Assembly: GCA_026545765.1 (NCBI GenBank)
Contig: CM048844.1
Coordinates: 56,020,932 to 56,084,931, forward strand
Length of the DNA stretch: 64,000 nt
Source of the DNA: Plantago major
Taxonomy: Eukaryota > Streptophyta > Magnoliopsida > Lamiales > Plantaginaceae
Direction: 5' to 3'
The notes beneath the pieces were generated by a model. The model saw only the letters and a program-made list of their open reading frames with translations, searched no databases and had not been told where the DNA came from. How positions within the stretch are numbered: position 1 is the stretch's first letter; each line of letters starts with the position of its first letter. The position numbers and the translations under genes are program-made. This document shows, piece by piece, positions 22,439 to 33,592 of this stretch.

Positions 22439-22541
22439 AGGAGGTTCACAAGCCTTCTACACTGAACCTAGATCCCCAGATAGGTGAAGGAACTTTGTCC
22501 ATTTTCGAGGACTATTTAATTTGTGTGTTAAGTGTGCAGGA

Positions 22542-23864
22542 ATGTCTGTGAGCGATGCACCCGTTCTCAAACCAGAGAACTACGAGAAATGGAAAAATAA
22601 CATGATACTCCACCTTGAAGCCATAAGTGACGAAATCATCGAAGTGATAAAGAATGGCCCAATAGTTATTCAACAACTTAAACAAGTCATGGAGGTTTCT
22701 AATGGTAGAGACAGAGATCAAAGCGAAGGATCTTCACAAACTGATGCGTCAACAAGTGGGAGATCTACTAGTCAAGTTATTTACGAACCAAAGCCCAGAG
22801 AACTCTGGACATCGGAAGATGCCAAGAGAAATCGTCTGGATGGTCAAGCTCGTAATATCATCATCAGATCAACACCTGAGCACATACAGTGTGAACTGTG
22901 GGGTGCTAAAACGGCGAAAGTTGCCTGGCAACTGATTGAAGAAATCTGTGCCGGAACTGAGAAAACCAAAGAAAACAAGTTCGAAGTTCTCAAGTTGAAA
23001 TTTCAAAATTTCAAACAAGGACCCACTGAAACTCTGGAAGAACTTGATTTCAGATTTACCACTCTCATGAGTGATATGGCAGCACTTGGGGAAAGCAAGA
23101 GATACTCCCAATCAGAAAAGATTAAGACTATTGTCAGAAGTCTTAACCACAACTGGGAGCATACTAAATTCTTCTATTTTAACCAAGGAATGCCAAATAT
23201 CACTCCAGTGGAACTCTTCTCACATCTTGCTACGGTTGATTATGAGACAACACAAAGAGAACAAACAACTGAAAAGTTGCAGAATATTGCTCTAGTTGCT
23301 CAAGGAACTTCTGAAAAGAAGAAAAGCAAGGAAGAGACTGAGGATGCTCTTGCTGCAAAGCAAATTAGCAAATATGTCAGTCGAGAAATTGAGAGAAGAA
23401 AAGCCAAAGAGAAGCTGAAAAAGCATCTAGGCTCAAACTATCACCAGTACAAAAATATGCAAAGCTCGCTGAACAAGCCAGCTCAGAAAGCATCATGTAC
23501 TGAGACAGTAGAAATTGGAAACGATATCTGTTTCTATTGTCAGAAACCGGGTCACTTCAAGAAGGATTGTCCTGCCTTCAACAAACTAAGGACAGGTGAC
23601 AAGAAAGATAGAAGAATCTTCAGAAGAAGCCAGAAAGCTTTATTAACTGAAGAAAGAAAGAAAATCCAAACTCAATGGATGCTCTAGACTCGAGATGATT
23701 CTGAAGATGACAATTCAGATGACTCAACCTTACCATCACCAGAATTATGTGGAGTTACTCATGATATAATCGACTTCCGCCTCAAGAAGAATGAAATGTG
23801 TGGAGTTGCTGAGATTGATGGTCCAGACATCTCTAACATAGAAATCTGTCTTATGGCTGATGAG
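22542..23864 (+). pseudogene. gag: Gag (first exon), E3
   Basis: Structural capsid/nucleocapsid protein of the copia element. ATG 22542 is chosen because it starts the segment conserved in E4 and E5 (VLKPENYEKWKNNM). Residues ~1-300 are the copia-type Gag core (UBN2-like; for example ELWTSEDAKRNRLDGQAR and TLEELDFRFTTLMSDMAALG). A single CCHC knuckle (CFYCQKPGHFKKDC) follows near residue 330, then an acidic tail. Two small deletions near 23670-23700 relative to E5 create a TAG at 23685-23687 and then restore the frame. The exon ends GCTGATGAG at 23864, directly before GTAACA. Confidence 0.9.
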
Positions 23865-25076
23865 GTAACACATACTTCTTGTTATACTTATGAAAGTGAT
23901 GAAGAAGAAATAAAAGATCTAGAAAATCTCAGGAAAGATCTTGACATCTATGAAAGAGAATTTCTAATGATCCGAGCTAGAGCCGAAAATCTTGAAGAAG
24001 AAAAGAATTCTCTTGCAAAGGAAAATTCTCAATTAGTTAAGATATCTGAGAAAAAGGATGCTGAAAATGCATTTCTCAAAGCACAGATATCTGAGACTGA
24101 AAAGTCACATAAAGAAGCAATGGCTGAATGACGAAAGAAATATGAAGATCTTCTTTCTGAGAACAAAGAACTCAAAAAGAAAGAATTATCTTTTCAATCA
24201 TATGCCAAAGCTAGTGACACTCTTACTGAAGTACAATCTTACTTAAGAGATCCTTCAGAAAAGAAAGGACTTGGGCTGAATACACAGACAGATTGTTCTA
24301 TCACTCTGAATAAGAGTGAGGAAAGAAGAACATTTGTAAGTACTCAGCAAGATGGTTCCCATGCAATCTATAGTATCGGTCAGATGACGAAGATTGTTGA
24401 CAAAGGAAAGGCAGTTGCGACTAAACCTTTGTGGGAAAAACAAGTCAAAAACAAAACTGTTGGGCACGTCTCTGAAAAGAAACACAACACTGAAAAGTTT
24501 AAACACCCACAGTGCTATGTCTCTCAAAAGGGTAGAATTGCAGGAGCTGGCAAATTCTCTCATGTCACTTTTTCTGGAAAGAAATTGGATCAACCAGAGA
24601 CTAGCAAAGCTGCTGACAAAAGATCTCAGATAGATTCAAGTGCTCAAAACGGTATTGGCTATAAAGGCATCGGGAAACAACTTGATCATGAATACAAACA
24701 GGAGCAAGAACGATGGCTAAAGGCTAGAATTGCTCAAAGCAATTATCAGAAGTGGAAGTTGAATCAAGCCACTGAAAATCTGAATGCTACGGCTAGAAGA
24801 AATCTGGCAAGGAAAGCTATGTTTGCTGAAAAGCAAACTCAGAAACCTGACAGGTATCTGAAAGCACCAAATGGAGCACCTAGGAACACACCAAGGAAGA
24901 AAATAATTCTTAATAATGATAATCATTCAATTCGAATTCCTCCTTATGTTCCTATCAGACAAAAGAATGTTCCAAGGAAATTCATTCAAAAATGGATTCC
25001 TACTAGAAGATTGTTTAGTCCTGATGGTTCCAACTGTAAATTGAGAACCTAATCTCCTGTTCCTTGTTGTGTGCAG
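23865..25076 (+). other. intron-like gag extension between gag and protease (E3)
   Basis: A 1,212-nt segment (404 x 3) beginning GAG|GTAACA and ending TTGTGTGCAG|AAT, in phase 0 with both gag and pol. Read through, it encodes a coiled-coil stretch (around EKNSLAKENSQLVKISEKKD) and a basic Lys/Arg-rich region, ending at TAA 25050-25052, nine codons before the acceptor. E7 has the same TAA at the same distance. A TGA at 24129-24131 is an E3-specific change (CGA expected from context). E5 lacks the whole segment at these boundaries. I infer a retained or removable intron that sets the Gag to Gag-Pol ratio. Confidence 0.7.
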
Positions 25077-28000
25077 AATGCTTCCTGGACTAAAGCACAA
25101 TGGCTATTTGCTAGTGGATGCGGAAAGCACATGACAGGAGACAAAGCAAATCTGGTCGATTACAAAGCTTGCAACACAGGACCAGATATCAGATTTGCTG
25201 GAGGAGAATTAAATCCCTCTCTGGGATTTGGCAACGTCAAATTGGGAACATTAACAATCACTGACGTATTACATGTTAAGGATTTGAAATATAATCTTTT
25301 TAGCATGAGCCAGTTTGCAGAAAAAGGTTTTACTATAAAATTCAAAGCAAAATACTGCAAACTAATTGACAATGAGTCAAAGCAGACAGTCTTGGTTGCT
25401 CGGCGGAAAGGCAGTCTTTATGTTGCCGATTGGGCATCTGCCACAACTGAAGAATGTCTCATGGTGAGTCAATCACGTAAGAGCACTGGTTATGGCACAA
25501 AAGAATGAGTCACTTGAACTTCAAAACTCTGAACAAACATGCCAAGAAAGAGTTAGTGGTTGGCCTTCCCAAAACATCTTTCAGAAAGGATGGTATCTGT
25601 TCAGCATGTCAGATGGGGAAACAATCCAAAATCTCTTTCAAGTCCAAAACTAGACACTCTAGTGTTAGACCACTGCAACTACTACATATGGATCTTTTTG
25701 AATCATCTGTAACTAGTTATGCAGGAAAGAAATATGGTTGTTGTAGATGACTTCTCAAGATTCACTTGGGTTGTATTTAAAACACAATCTGATGCCATGG
25801 TGGAGATACCAAACTTGCTGAAAAAGCTTGAAGTCATGAAAAATGACAAGGTATCTGCAATCAGAACAGACCATGGTACTGAGTTTGTCAACCAGTACAT
25901 AAAGGAGTTTTGTACCTGCAAAGGTATACAACACCAACTTTCCTCTGTAAGAACACCTCAACAAAATGGTGTTGCAGAAAGGAAAAACAGAACCCTTAAA
26001 GAAGCTGCAAGGACGATGCTAGCTGACACTGAAATAAGTGAAGTTTATTGGGTTGAAGCCGTACACAAACTGCTACACTCGTAATGTATGTTTGATAAAC
26101 AAACACCATGACAAGACCCCATATGAAATCTTGGTTGGTAGACCCCCTAATATCAAACATCTGAGAGTATTTGGTTGTAGATGTTTTGTTCTAAACAATG
26201 GAAAAGATTATCTGAGAACATTTCAACCAAAGGCAGATGAAGGTGTATTTCTTGGTTATTCCATGAATAGCAAAGCCTACAGAATTTACAACAAAAGAAC
26301 AAAGAAAATTGAAGAATCAGTTCATGTTGTATTCTATGAAGGAAGTAAGAAAACACCTCCTAATGATGAACTCTCAGAAAGGTTCAAAGAACTAATATTG
26401 CGGGATTCTGAAGAAGAGTCCTCAGAAAGGAGAAACATCATTATGGAAAGTGAGGATGACTCTGACGTAGAAAAGCTTGATATGCCTAGTAACAACAAGA
26501 TGACTCACAAACATGATGAAGAATTTCCTATGAAACTTCCAGAAATGGAAACTGAAGATATTCATCATGAAGCTATCTCTGGAAATAATCTCTCTGAAAG
26601 ACATGTTCTAGATAGCTTAAACACTGAACAAGTGTCAGACATTCATTGCCCTTCTGAGGAGCAAAATGTCTTAGATACTGAAAAAGTATCAAATCAAAAT
26701 CCCAGTGATTCACATTCAAATTTGGATATTGATCCTACTAGCACTAAACCTATGATGAGATGGATCAAGGATCATCCTGCAAAAGATGTGATTGGACCAA
26801 TTAATCAAGGTGTTAGGACTAGGAGAGCAATAGCTGAAAATGCTAATTCTCTCTTTGGATGTTTCATCTCAAATATTGAACCTTAAAATATAGAAGAAGC
26901 ATTAGGAGACCAAGACTGGATCTCTGCAATGCAAGAAGAGTTGGATCAATTTGAGAGAAACAAAGTCTGGAAACTAGTTCCATTTATAGAAGGAATATCT
27001 GTGATTGGAACCAAGTGGGTTTTCAGAAACAAGATGAATGAATCTGGTGAAATAACCAGAAACAAAGCAAGATTGGTTGCGAGGATTTACCAGATCAAGG
27101 CTTAGATTTTGATGAGTCATATGCACCAGTTGCCAGATTGGATGCAATAAGACTCTTTCTAGCCTTTGCAGCTCATAAAGATTTTAAAGTTTATCAGATG
27201 GATGTCAAAAGTGCATTCTTGAATGGTGAACTTGCAGAAGAAGTTTATGTTGAGCAACCACCTGGCTTTGAAGTTTCCTCAGAAAGTAAAATGGTCTATA
27301 AACTACAGAAAGCTCTGTATGGACTGAAACAGGCTCCCAGAGCATGGTATGACACTTTGGCCAAATACTTTCTGGAAAGTGGTTTCAAGAAAGGTGAAGT
27401 TGATAAAACTTTATTTACCTTAAATCATGATGGGAAACTACTCTTAGTTCAAGTATATGTTGATGACATCATATTTGGATCTAAGGACAAGCAACTATGT
27501 AATGACTTTGCAAATCTCATGAAAAGTAAGTTTGAGATGAGCATGATGGGAGAAATGAATTATTTTCTAGGATTGCAAGTCAAGCAACTCAATGATGGAA
27601 TATTCATTAGTCAAACAAAGTATGCAAAAGATATGCTCACAAAATTCAATCTTAAGCCTTCTGAAAAGAATGCTAAGATACCTATGAGCATTGGAACCAA
27701 AATGACCTATACTGAATCAGACAAGAGTGTTGAAGAACATAAGTATAGGAAATTGATAGATTCACTACTTTACCTCACTGCAAGTAGACCTGATATTCAA
27801 TATGCTGTTGGAGTGTGTGCTAGATTTCAGACAAATCCGATGCAAACACACTACAACATTGCTATGAAAATATTAAGGTATGTAAAAGGTACAGTAGATG
27901 TAGGATTGTGGTATCCTAAAGAAAGCGGATTGAGTTTAAATGGGTACTCGACGTTGATTATCTTTGGATCAACGCTGATAGGAAAAGCACCTCAGAACTT

Positions 28001-28402
28001 GTCACGGGTACTAGACTTATCTCGTGGTTTAGCAAGAAGCAAAACTCAATTGCAACTTCTACCACAGAGGCTGAATATATTGCTGCTGGTTGTTGTGCAA
28101 CACAAATTCTGTGGATACAACAACAACTTAAAGACTATGGACTCGATGAAAATAAAACTCCCATTTTCTGTGACAACAAAAGTGCTATTGCGATTACACA
28201 GAATCCTAAATTTCATGCCAGAACAAAGCATATTGATGTTAGACATCACTTCATCAGAGACCATGTTGAAAAAGGCAATATAGAGATACTCAAGATTGGC
28301 ACTGAAGACCAACTTGCAGATATCTTCACTACGCCACTACAAGAAAGTAGATTCTTAGCCTTAAGACATAGTCTTGGACTAATGGAACTACCAATGAACT
28401 GA
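25077..28402 (+). pseudogene. pol: Pol: protease, integrase, reverse transcriptase, RNase H (E3)
   Basis: Domains in order: protease (25090-25200) with FASGCGKHMTGD, where E5 and E7 have FDSGC, so the catalytic Asp is changed to Ala; GAG-preintegrase and integrase (25440-26350) with RTDHGTEFVN and PQQNGVAERKNRT around catalytic Asp and Glu, then the copia C-terminal [11 protein letters not shown]...GVFLGY; RT (26890-27900) with [33 protein letters not shown] and the YVDDIIFGS catalytic box; RNase H to TGA 28400-28402. Frameshifts near 25490, 25735, 26060, 27085 and 27950 and a stop at 26884 make it non-functional. Confidence 0.92.
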
Positions 28403-28415
28403 AAAAGTTCAGGAA

Positions 28416-28580
28416 TCTGGAACGGGCATCCAGAGAAGAGGTAGCTGGAACGGGCATCCAGAGAAGAGGTATCTGGAACGGGCATCCAGAGAAGAGAAAG
28501 AGAATCGAACGGGTATCCGTAAGTCAAAAGGCTAAAGAGCAAAAGACGACTTAAGATCATCGAGACGGAACTCGATATCT
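28416..28580 (+). repeat. tandem hairpin array between pol and the post-pol gene (E3)
   Basis: Three near-identical ~27-bp units carry TCTGGAACGGGCATCCAGA-type hairpins (28416-28434, ~28444-28462, 28472-28490). Two variants follow (about 28504-28520 and ATCGAGACGGAACTCGAT at 28558-28575). Stem halves flank a conserved ACGG-containing loop. Equivalent arrays occur at the same place in E5, E6 and E7. Confidence 0.8.
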
Positions 28581-29200
28581 GAATCACTCTATAAACGGGA
28601 ACACAAAAGAGAATAGTACAACTATCTGCGATCAACTACTCTCTTGAAATTCGCATTATTTCTATCTTGATGAAAACTTGGAAAATCCTAAGTACAAGAT
28701 GATTCAGATGCAAACGGTTCTTGGTCATACAAAACGTGATTCAGATAGCTAATAGCCAAAATTCATTAAATGGGCACAATTACACTTGTTGATTGTGATC
28801 ATTGTCAAGAAGCAATGGTGACCCTTGATGAAATTAAGCGTTTGATCTATACGTGGAAATTAATTCACGATAAATAGTGGATCAGAAAAATTCGACAAAG
28901 CCCACTTTGCATTTAATGCCGAACTAGCTTTTGCTCACGCCTTGCAAATCATGAATCGTACACACAAAATCAATTTGTATGTATTTGTCTGTTGAGATTC
29001 TATTGCTATATATATAGGATTTTGGCAAAAGAAATCACTTTCGCCTAATCCAAAATTCCGACTTACACAAAAATAGCAAAACTTTCTCTTGATTCTCTGC
29101 AAACCTTCTACAATCTCTGCAAATCAAGATTAAGTTTTTCTGCAAAGATTTACTGAATCAAATATCTTTCAAACACCAAATTCCTACACTATATAAAGAG
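28581..29200 (+). other. spacer before the post-pol gene (E3)
   Basis: Non-coding. Collinear with E5 40504-41100, E6 56437-57060 and E7 59467-59780 (for example GGCACAATTACA and AAGGGTCACCATTGCTTCTT-like blocks). A TATATATATAGG sequence at 29007-29018 lies ~185 bases before the ATG and could be an internal promoter (inference). Confidence 0.5.
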
Positions 29201-31105
29201 ATGGCCCCAAAGAATTCTTCCACACAGAAATCTCAATCCTCCAATGCTATCGAAAAGCAAGCACCAGAGTTGGTTATTGTGAACAACCGACTAGTAGGAG
29301 ATTTTAATCCTGACCATTGGACTTCAAATCAAAGAATGATTTGGGGTGGTGCCATGGTTGAGGAATACCTCACGGCAGCAATAGAGAACCAAGCCGACAG
29401 AAAGTTGATTCTTGACATGCTTGAAAAGGCACAAATCAAGGGTTTTCTATCTGCTCGCCCAAGTGGAATTTCATCACTCGATGTGTTGGAATTCTACAAC
29501 AACTCCAGGATAATTTCCTGTGTTTCTGAAGGCACTGCAATAGTTCACAAAACCTCAGTCCAAGGAAAGGAAATCCTTCTGGACTTAACAACTTTCTGTA
29601 AGTTGTTTGAGTTTCAAAATCTTGGAAAGGATTTTGAAATAAACACCAAGGATGATGATCTCCTTGAAGGTGTTAAACAATTGTACAGTGACGTGTGTGA
29701 TCTTGAAAAATCAGATACACCCACTGAGTACAAGCTTGCTGACATCCGAACCAGACATCTGATGGTTCACTGGGATGTATTGGCTTGCATTCTTCACAGA
29801 TGATTTGATGGTCTACAAGGAGGTGCTGACCAGATAAGCCAAGAACGATGGTTCATGATGTTCTTGCTGAATCAACAAGACAAAAGGCTGGAAAACCCTT
29901 TTAACTGGGGAAAGTACGCCTTCATGAAGTTTGTGAAGAAGATTCAAGGCTTCGAGCCTAAGATCGCCAAAGGACTAGCTGAGCCAAAGGCCACAGTAGG
30001 CTATGGTCTAAAGTTATGCTACTTGCTGGAGAAGCTTGGCATTGAGCTCAGAGAGACGGCTGAAATAGCCAACAGTAACCTACTCTACAAATATGAGTAT
30101 ACAAACTCGATGAAAAAGGTTACTGGGTCTCAGAAAGGTTCTAAGAAGCGAATGTCTGAAAAGGTATCTGAAGAAAAGGTTGCGACCAAGAAGCCCAGAA
30201 CTTCAAGACAGAAGTCTGATGGCAAATCAGAAGACACACCCATTGAGGTTGTCGATTCTCAGATATCTGCAGGCCTTGCCGATGAACTGATAAAGGCAGA
30301 TCAACTCATCAATGCTGCAAAAGAGTTATCAACTACTGAACAAGTAGACTCAGCAAGAGAAAGTGCTTTCAGAAATGTGAAGACTATTACAGAAAGCCTT
30401 GTTGTTGAACTCATAAATGCTACCAAAAGTGGTGAAAAACACCAAGCCCCATCTGCAGAAATCGCAGGAGTAATGGACCAATCAGTTCCCAATGCTGATG
30501 AGAGCTCTGACAATGAAGATGATGAACTAATCATCTCTCAAGTCCTAGAAAGAACAAAGAGGGCTAAGGTTACTGTAACAGTAACTGGTGATAAGGTTTC
30601 TGAAGAAGAACCTACACCTCAGGTTGCTGAACAAGCACCTATAGCAAAGGTTGTTAGTGCAAACACATCATCAGGGAACGTTTCTTACGCACAACTTCAA
30701 AAAGCCCTGATGAGTGGTAATTTAGTGCTGGCAGATGCTGATGGAAATGCCACATCTAAAAATCTGGAAGAACACTCTACTGACCGATCTTCTGCTTCCA
30801 GACAACCACAACAACCACAACAGCCACAAGTGGTTGATGAAATGGTAAATGAACTCCATTTCGAATTACCAGCAATGCAGTATGCTGAAGAAAATCCTGC
30901 AAAAGAGCAGGTTCCCCAACTCAATGAGAGGGATCAAACTGAGACATCTACTCAAAATGATCAACCAGGGGAGGCAACTGAGTTGCACACTCAGGAAAGG
31001 TGTGAAGTACCTAAAACTTCAAACAAAGGAGCTGTACTGGAACAAGAAGACCAAAGTATAAAAGGGTCACAAGTTCCAGAGACCAATCAGCCTGACAATG
31101 CTCAG
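29201..31105 (+). pseudogene. post-pol gene exon 1 (E3)
   Basis: ATG 29201 (MAPKNSSTQKSQ) is the start conserved in E5 and E6. Residues ~25-330 form a folded region with DFNPDHWTSNQRMIWGGAM, LDVLEFYNN, VQGKEILLD, HWDVLACILH and NPFNWGKYAFMKFVKK. The layout faintly recalls the plant-transposon/Athila ORF1-type domain, but I cannot confirm that. Residues ~330-630 are low-complexity, Ser/Thr/Glu/Ala-rich, with an ELINAAKE-type repeat. One TGA (29801-29803) replaces the Cys codon found in E5 and E6. The exon ends CTCAG|GTAGCT at 31105, in phase 0. Confidence 0.8.
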
Positions 31106-31993
31106 GTAGCTGAATGGTTTAACTCCTACCTTGTGAAAATTTTTATGCTTGTATATCTTGTTACTTATATAAAAATTCTTTGTTACAGGCTGAGTTAGAA
31201 ACACAGAAACAAGAGGAAGCTGGAAAGCTTGCCTCAGAAACTAAGAAGGAGGGTACCCCAACCTCCCTCTTAAGAAATCTGAACCTGTACCACAGGTGAT
31301 AATTGATTCTTAAGATAACACTTTTCAGTCATTTGTCTTTGTGCTTAATCATTTAAAGTAAATGTTTCTAACAGGCTCCAACTGAGAAAGAGGAAGATAA
31401 GGCAGAAATGCCAGAGACAAACCAAGAGACCGACAAGGTTTCTGAAGAACACATCATTGAGCCTTCTAGCATGAAGGTACATGAAAAATAAGTGATAAGT
31501 ATTCTTCATCATGGGTTATCTTAAACTTCTTCTAAAATATTCAATACTTTCTACTTACAGGCTCATTCAGAAGTAGAAATGCAAAGGGAAAAAGTTGCGA
31601 CACCCCCTGCATTAATGGAAATTGATGAAGCTCCCAAGGCAACATCACATGAAAGAATACCGAACCGAGAAAGTTTCGAGAAAATGACTCTGAGCTTCCT
31701 ATTGAGGAAGTAAGTCCAAAACTCAGAACTCATTAAAGCATTTTTGCACAAATTCTTTCAAATAATTTCCTAAGTATTGTATTAATATTAATTCTCAGGT
31801 TCAAGAAAAAAAGGTTGATGAGGACCAGACTTCCAAGTCTCCACCTCACAACAAGATATCTGAGACACCAATTGTCTCAGTAGCACAAGTCTCTGAGCCT
31901 GAAGTACTTACTCAGGTAACTCAGAAACTAAACTACACTTCTACTCAGATATCTACAAAAGTTTTGAAGCTCACTCAAAACTCTTTCTTTCAG
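31106..31993 (+). other. post-pol gene exons 2-5 and introns 1-5 (E3)
   Basis: Introns: 31106-31188 (83 nt), 31296-31374 (79), 31477-31560 (84), 31710-31798 (89) and 31916-31993 (78). All are GT...AG, T-rich before the acceptor, and phase 0. Exons: 31189-31295 (one base short versus E6), 31375-31476 (34 codons), 31561-31709 (one-base deletion) and 31799-31915 (39 codons). Most exons begin GCT and end CAG or AAG, and encode Glu/Lys/Ser/Pro-rich text with recurring VSE and ETP motifs. The module looks like repeated exon-intron duplication. Introns hold in-frame stops, so splicing is needed to reach exon 6. Confidence 0.8.
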
Positions 31994-33590
31994 GCTCAAA
32001 CGAGTGCAAAGCAGGCTCCCAATGATGAGAAAAGGGACCTACTTCCCTTCTTCAAAGCTCAAACCCTGCCAAAGCATATTCAATGCTTCAAGAAATGGCA
32101 AAGGTTAAGGTGCTCTGATCTCTCTGAAATATTGAGAATCACAGATCAACCAACCAGACGAGCACGAGCTCTTGACTTGGAGACGTATATCCATGCAATG
32201 TTCCCTACCGAACAGTACACAGTTGCGACTCTATTGCATAAGGATTTCTCCAGAGAAGTGGCGCACAGTTTGATACAAGCCTTTGAACAGGCAGATGGTC
32301 AGACAAGATTACAGATGGCATTCAAGCCAGTTCTGCCCCAGACTCTGCAATTTATACCTTCTGAACAAGAAGAGGTTAATGGGCAGAAGATCACTATTCC
32401 TGAAGTGATCAATCTTGTATCTGAAGATGATGAGGAGGAAGAGATAAACGAAAACGACTTCGATGAACCTCCCACTGACCATCACCAAAAGGATGACATG
32501 ACAAAAGGATGATGATGATGCCCCTGCACCAGGGACCGGAGGAATTTCACAAAGAAATCATGCCTCAACTGCTGAAAAGCAAACTGAGAGGAAAGCACAG
32601 AAATCTCCGTCTCTATCTCCTCAAAAGTCAATTCATCCATCTTCCCAACAAAAGGTTAATACTGAACAAGTAGTTGAGGATTCTGAGGAAATCGCTCAGA
32701 CATTGTTGAATACTCAATCCAGAACTGCTCAATTCAGACAACTGTTGGAAGAAGAACAACAGCTCCACCTTCAACTGGAAGACCAGATAGATAAATCCGG
32801 AGACAAGCTTGACCAACTACAAGATCAATATCTGCAAGAGATGATTGCTTACTCTGAGGTTAAAGAGCTACAGGATGCTGTAAATGCCATCACCAAAGAA
32901 CTCGATACTGAAGAAGTATCTGAAATTAAGCATGATGCTAAGGCTGCATCATCTTCAAAAGATGTACCATCCTCCTCCCAAAAAGGGAAGAAACCAATCT
33001 CTGAGATGGTTGCTGGACTCGACACAATCGATGAGAATGTCCAAGAGGATGAAGATCACTGGGCTGATTACTCAAATGATGAAGAAGACAAGACTTTGGC
33101 AGAGCACCGCAATGAACATCTAGCGGTTTCACACTTGAAAAGGAAACTGATTACTCCTGAAACTTTCAGCAAACTGCCAAATGTCCACTCCCATGAATAC
33201 ATGAACAGATACCAAGTACTGGCTCATCTGAAAAAGGAGATGTCTTCACAGAACAAGGAAGTAATTGCCTCCGTCCCATTTGAAATGAAAAAGTTCACTG
33301 AGCTCGTCACTCAGAGAACAACTAGCATAGTCATTCCTCAGAAAGATCTGGGAATGATAAGGGACGATGATGCGTCTTTAGCTGAAAAAGCTTTCCAAGA
33401 GGCAAGTTACACTGCTGGAAAAGCAGATGCCATCCTAGGCCCATTGGCAGAGCTCACTAATAAGGACAATGGACTTATCAAGCAAAATCAGGAGCTCAAA
33501 GCTGAACTTCAGAAGTTGGTCACTGCCTACAATTATTTGCAAGGGCATTTTAACTCTCTCTCAGATTCTTTTATGAGACTGAGTCGATGA
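31994..33590 (+). pseudogene. post-pol gene exon 6, coiled-coil protein end (E3)
   Basis: It begins GCTCAAACGAGTGC after a CTTTCTTTCAG acceptor, in phase 0 with exon 5. Residues ~1-110 are a conserved segment (DLLPFFKAQTLPKHIQCFKKW, TRRARALDLETYIHAMFPTEQY, VLPQTLQFIPSEQEEVNGQ). An acidic stretch and a Pro/Ser linker follow, then two coiled coils (RQLLEEEQQLHLQLEDQID; KQNQELKAELQKLVTAYN). A frameshift near 32505 breaks the frame. Stop TGA 33588-33590. With all exons joined the ancestral product would be about 1,300 residues. Confidence 0.8.
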
Positions 33591-33592
33591 CA

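Noticed and set aside
25031..25076. A ~41-nt mini-intron around the conserved TAA before protease
   Set aside because: The candidate GT in AACTGTAAATTG would give a 41-nt intron that shifts the frame and makes a stop; the long intron from 23865 is in phase and agrees with the E5 junction.
28416..28580. CRISPR-like array
   Set aside because: Repeats are only ~27 bp, contiguous without unique spacers, and lie inside a plant retrotransposon.
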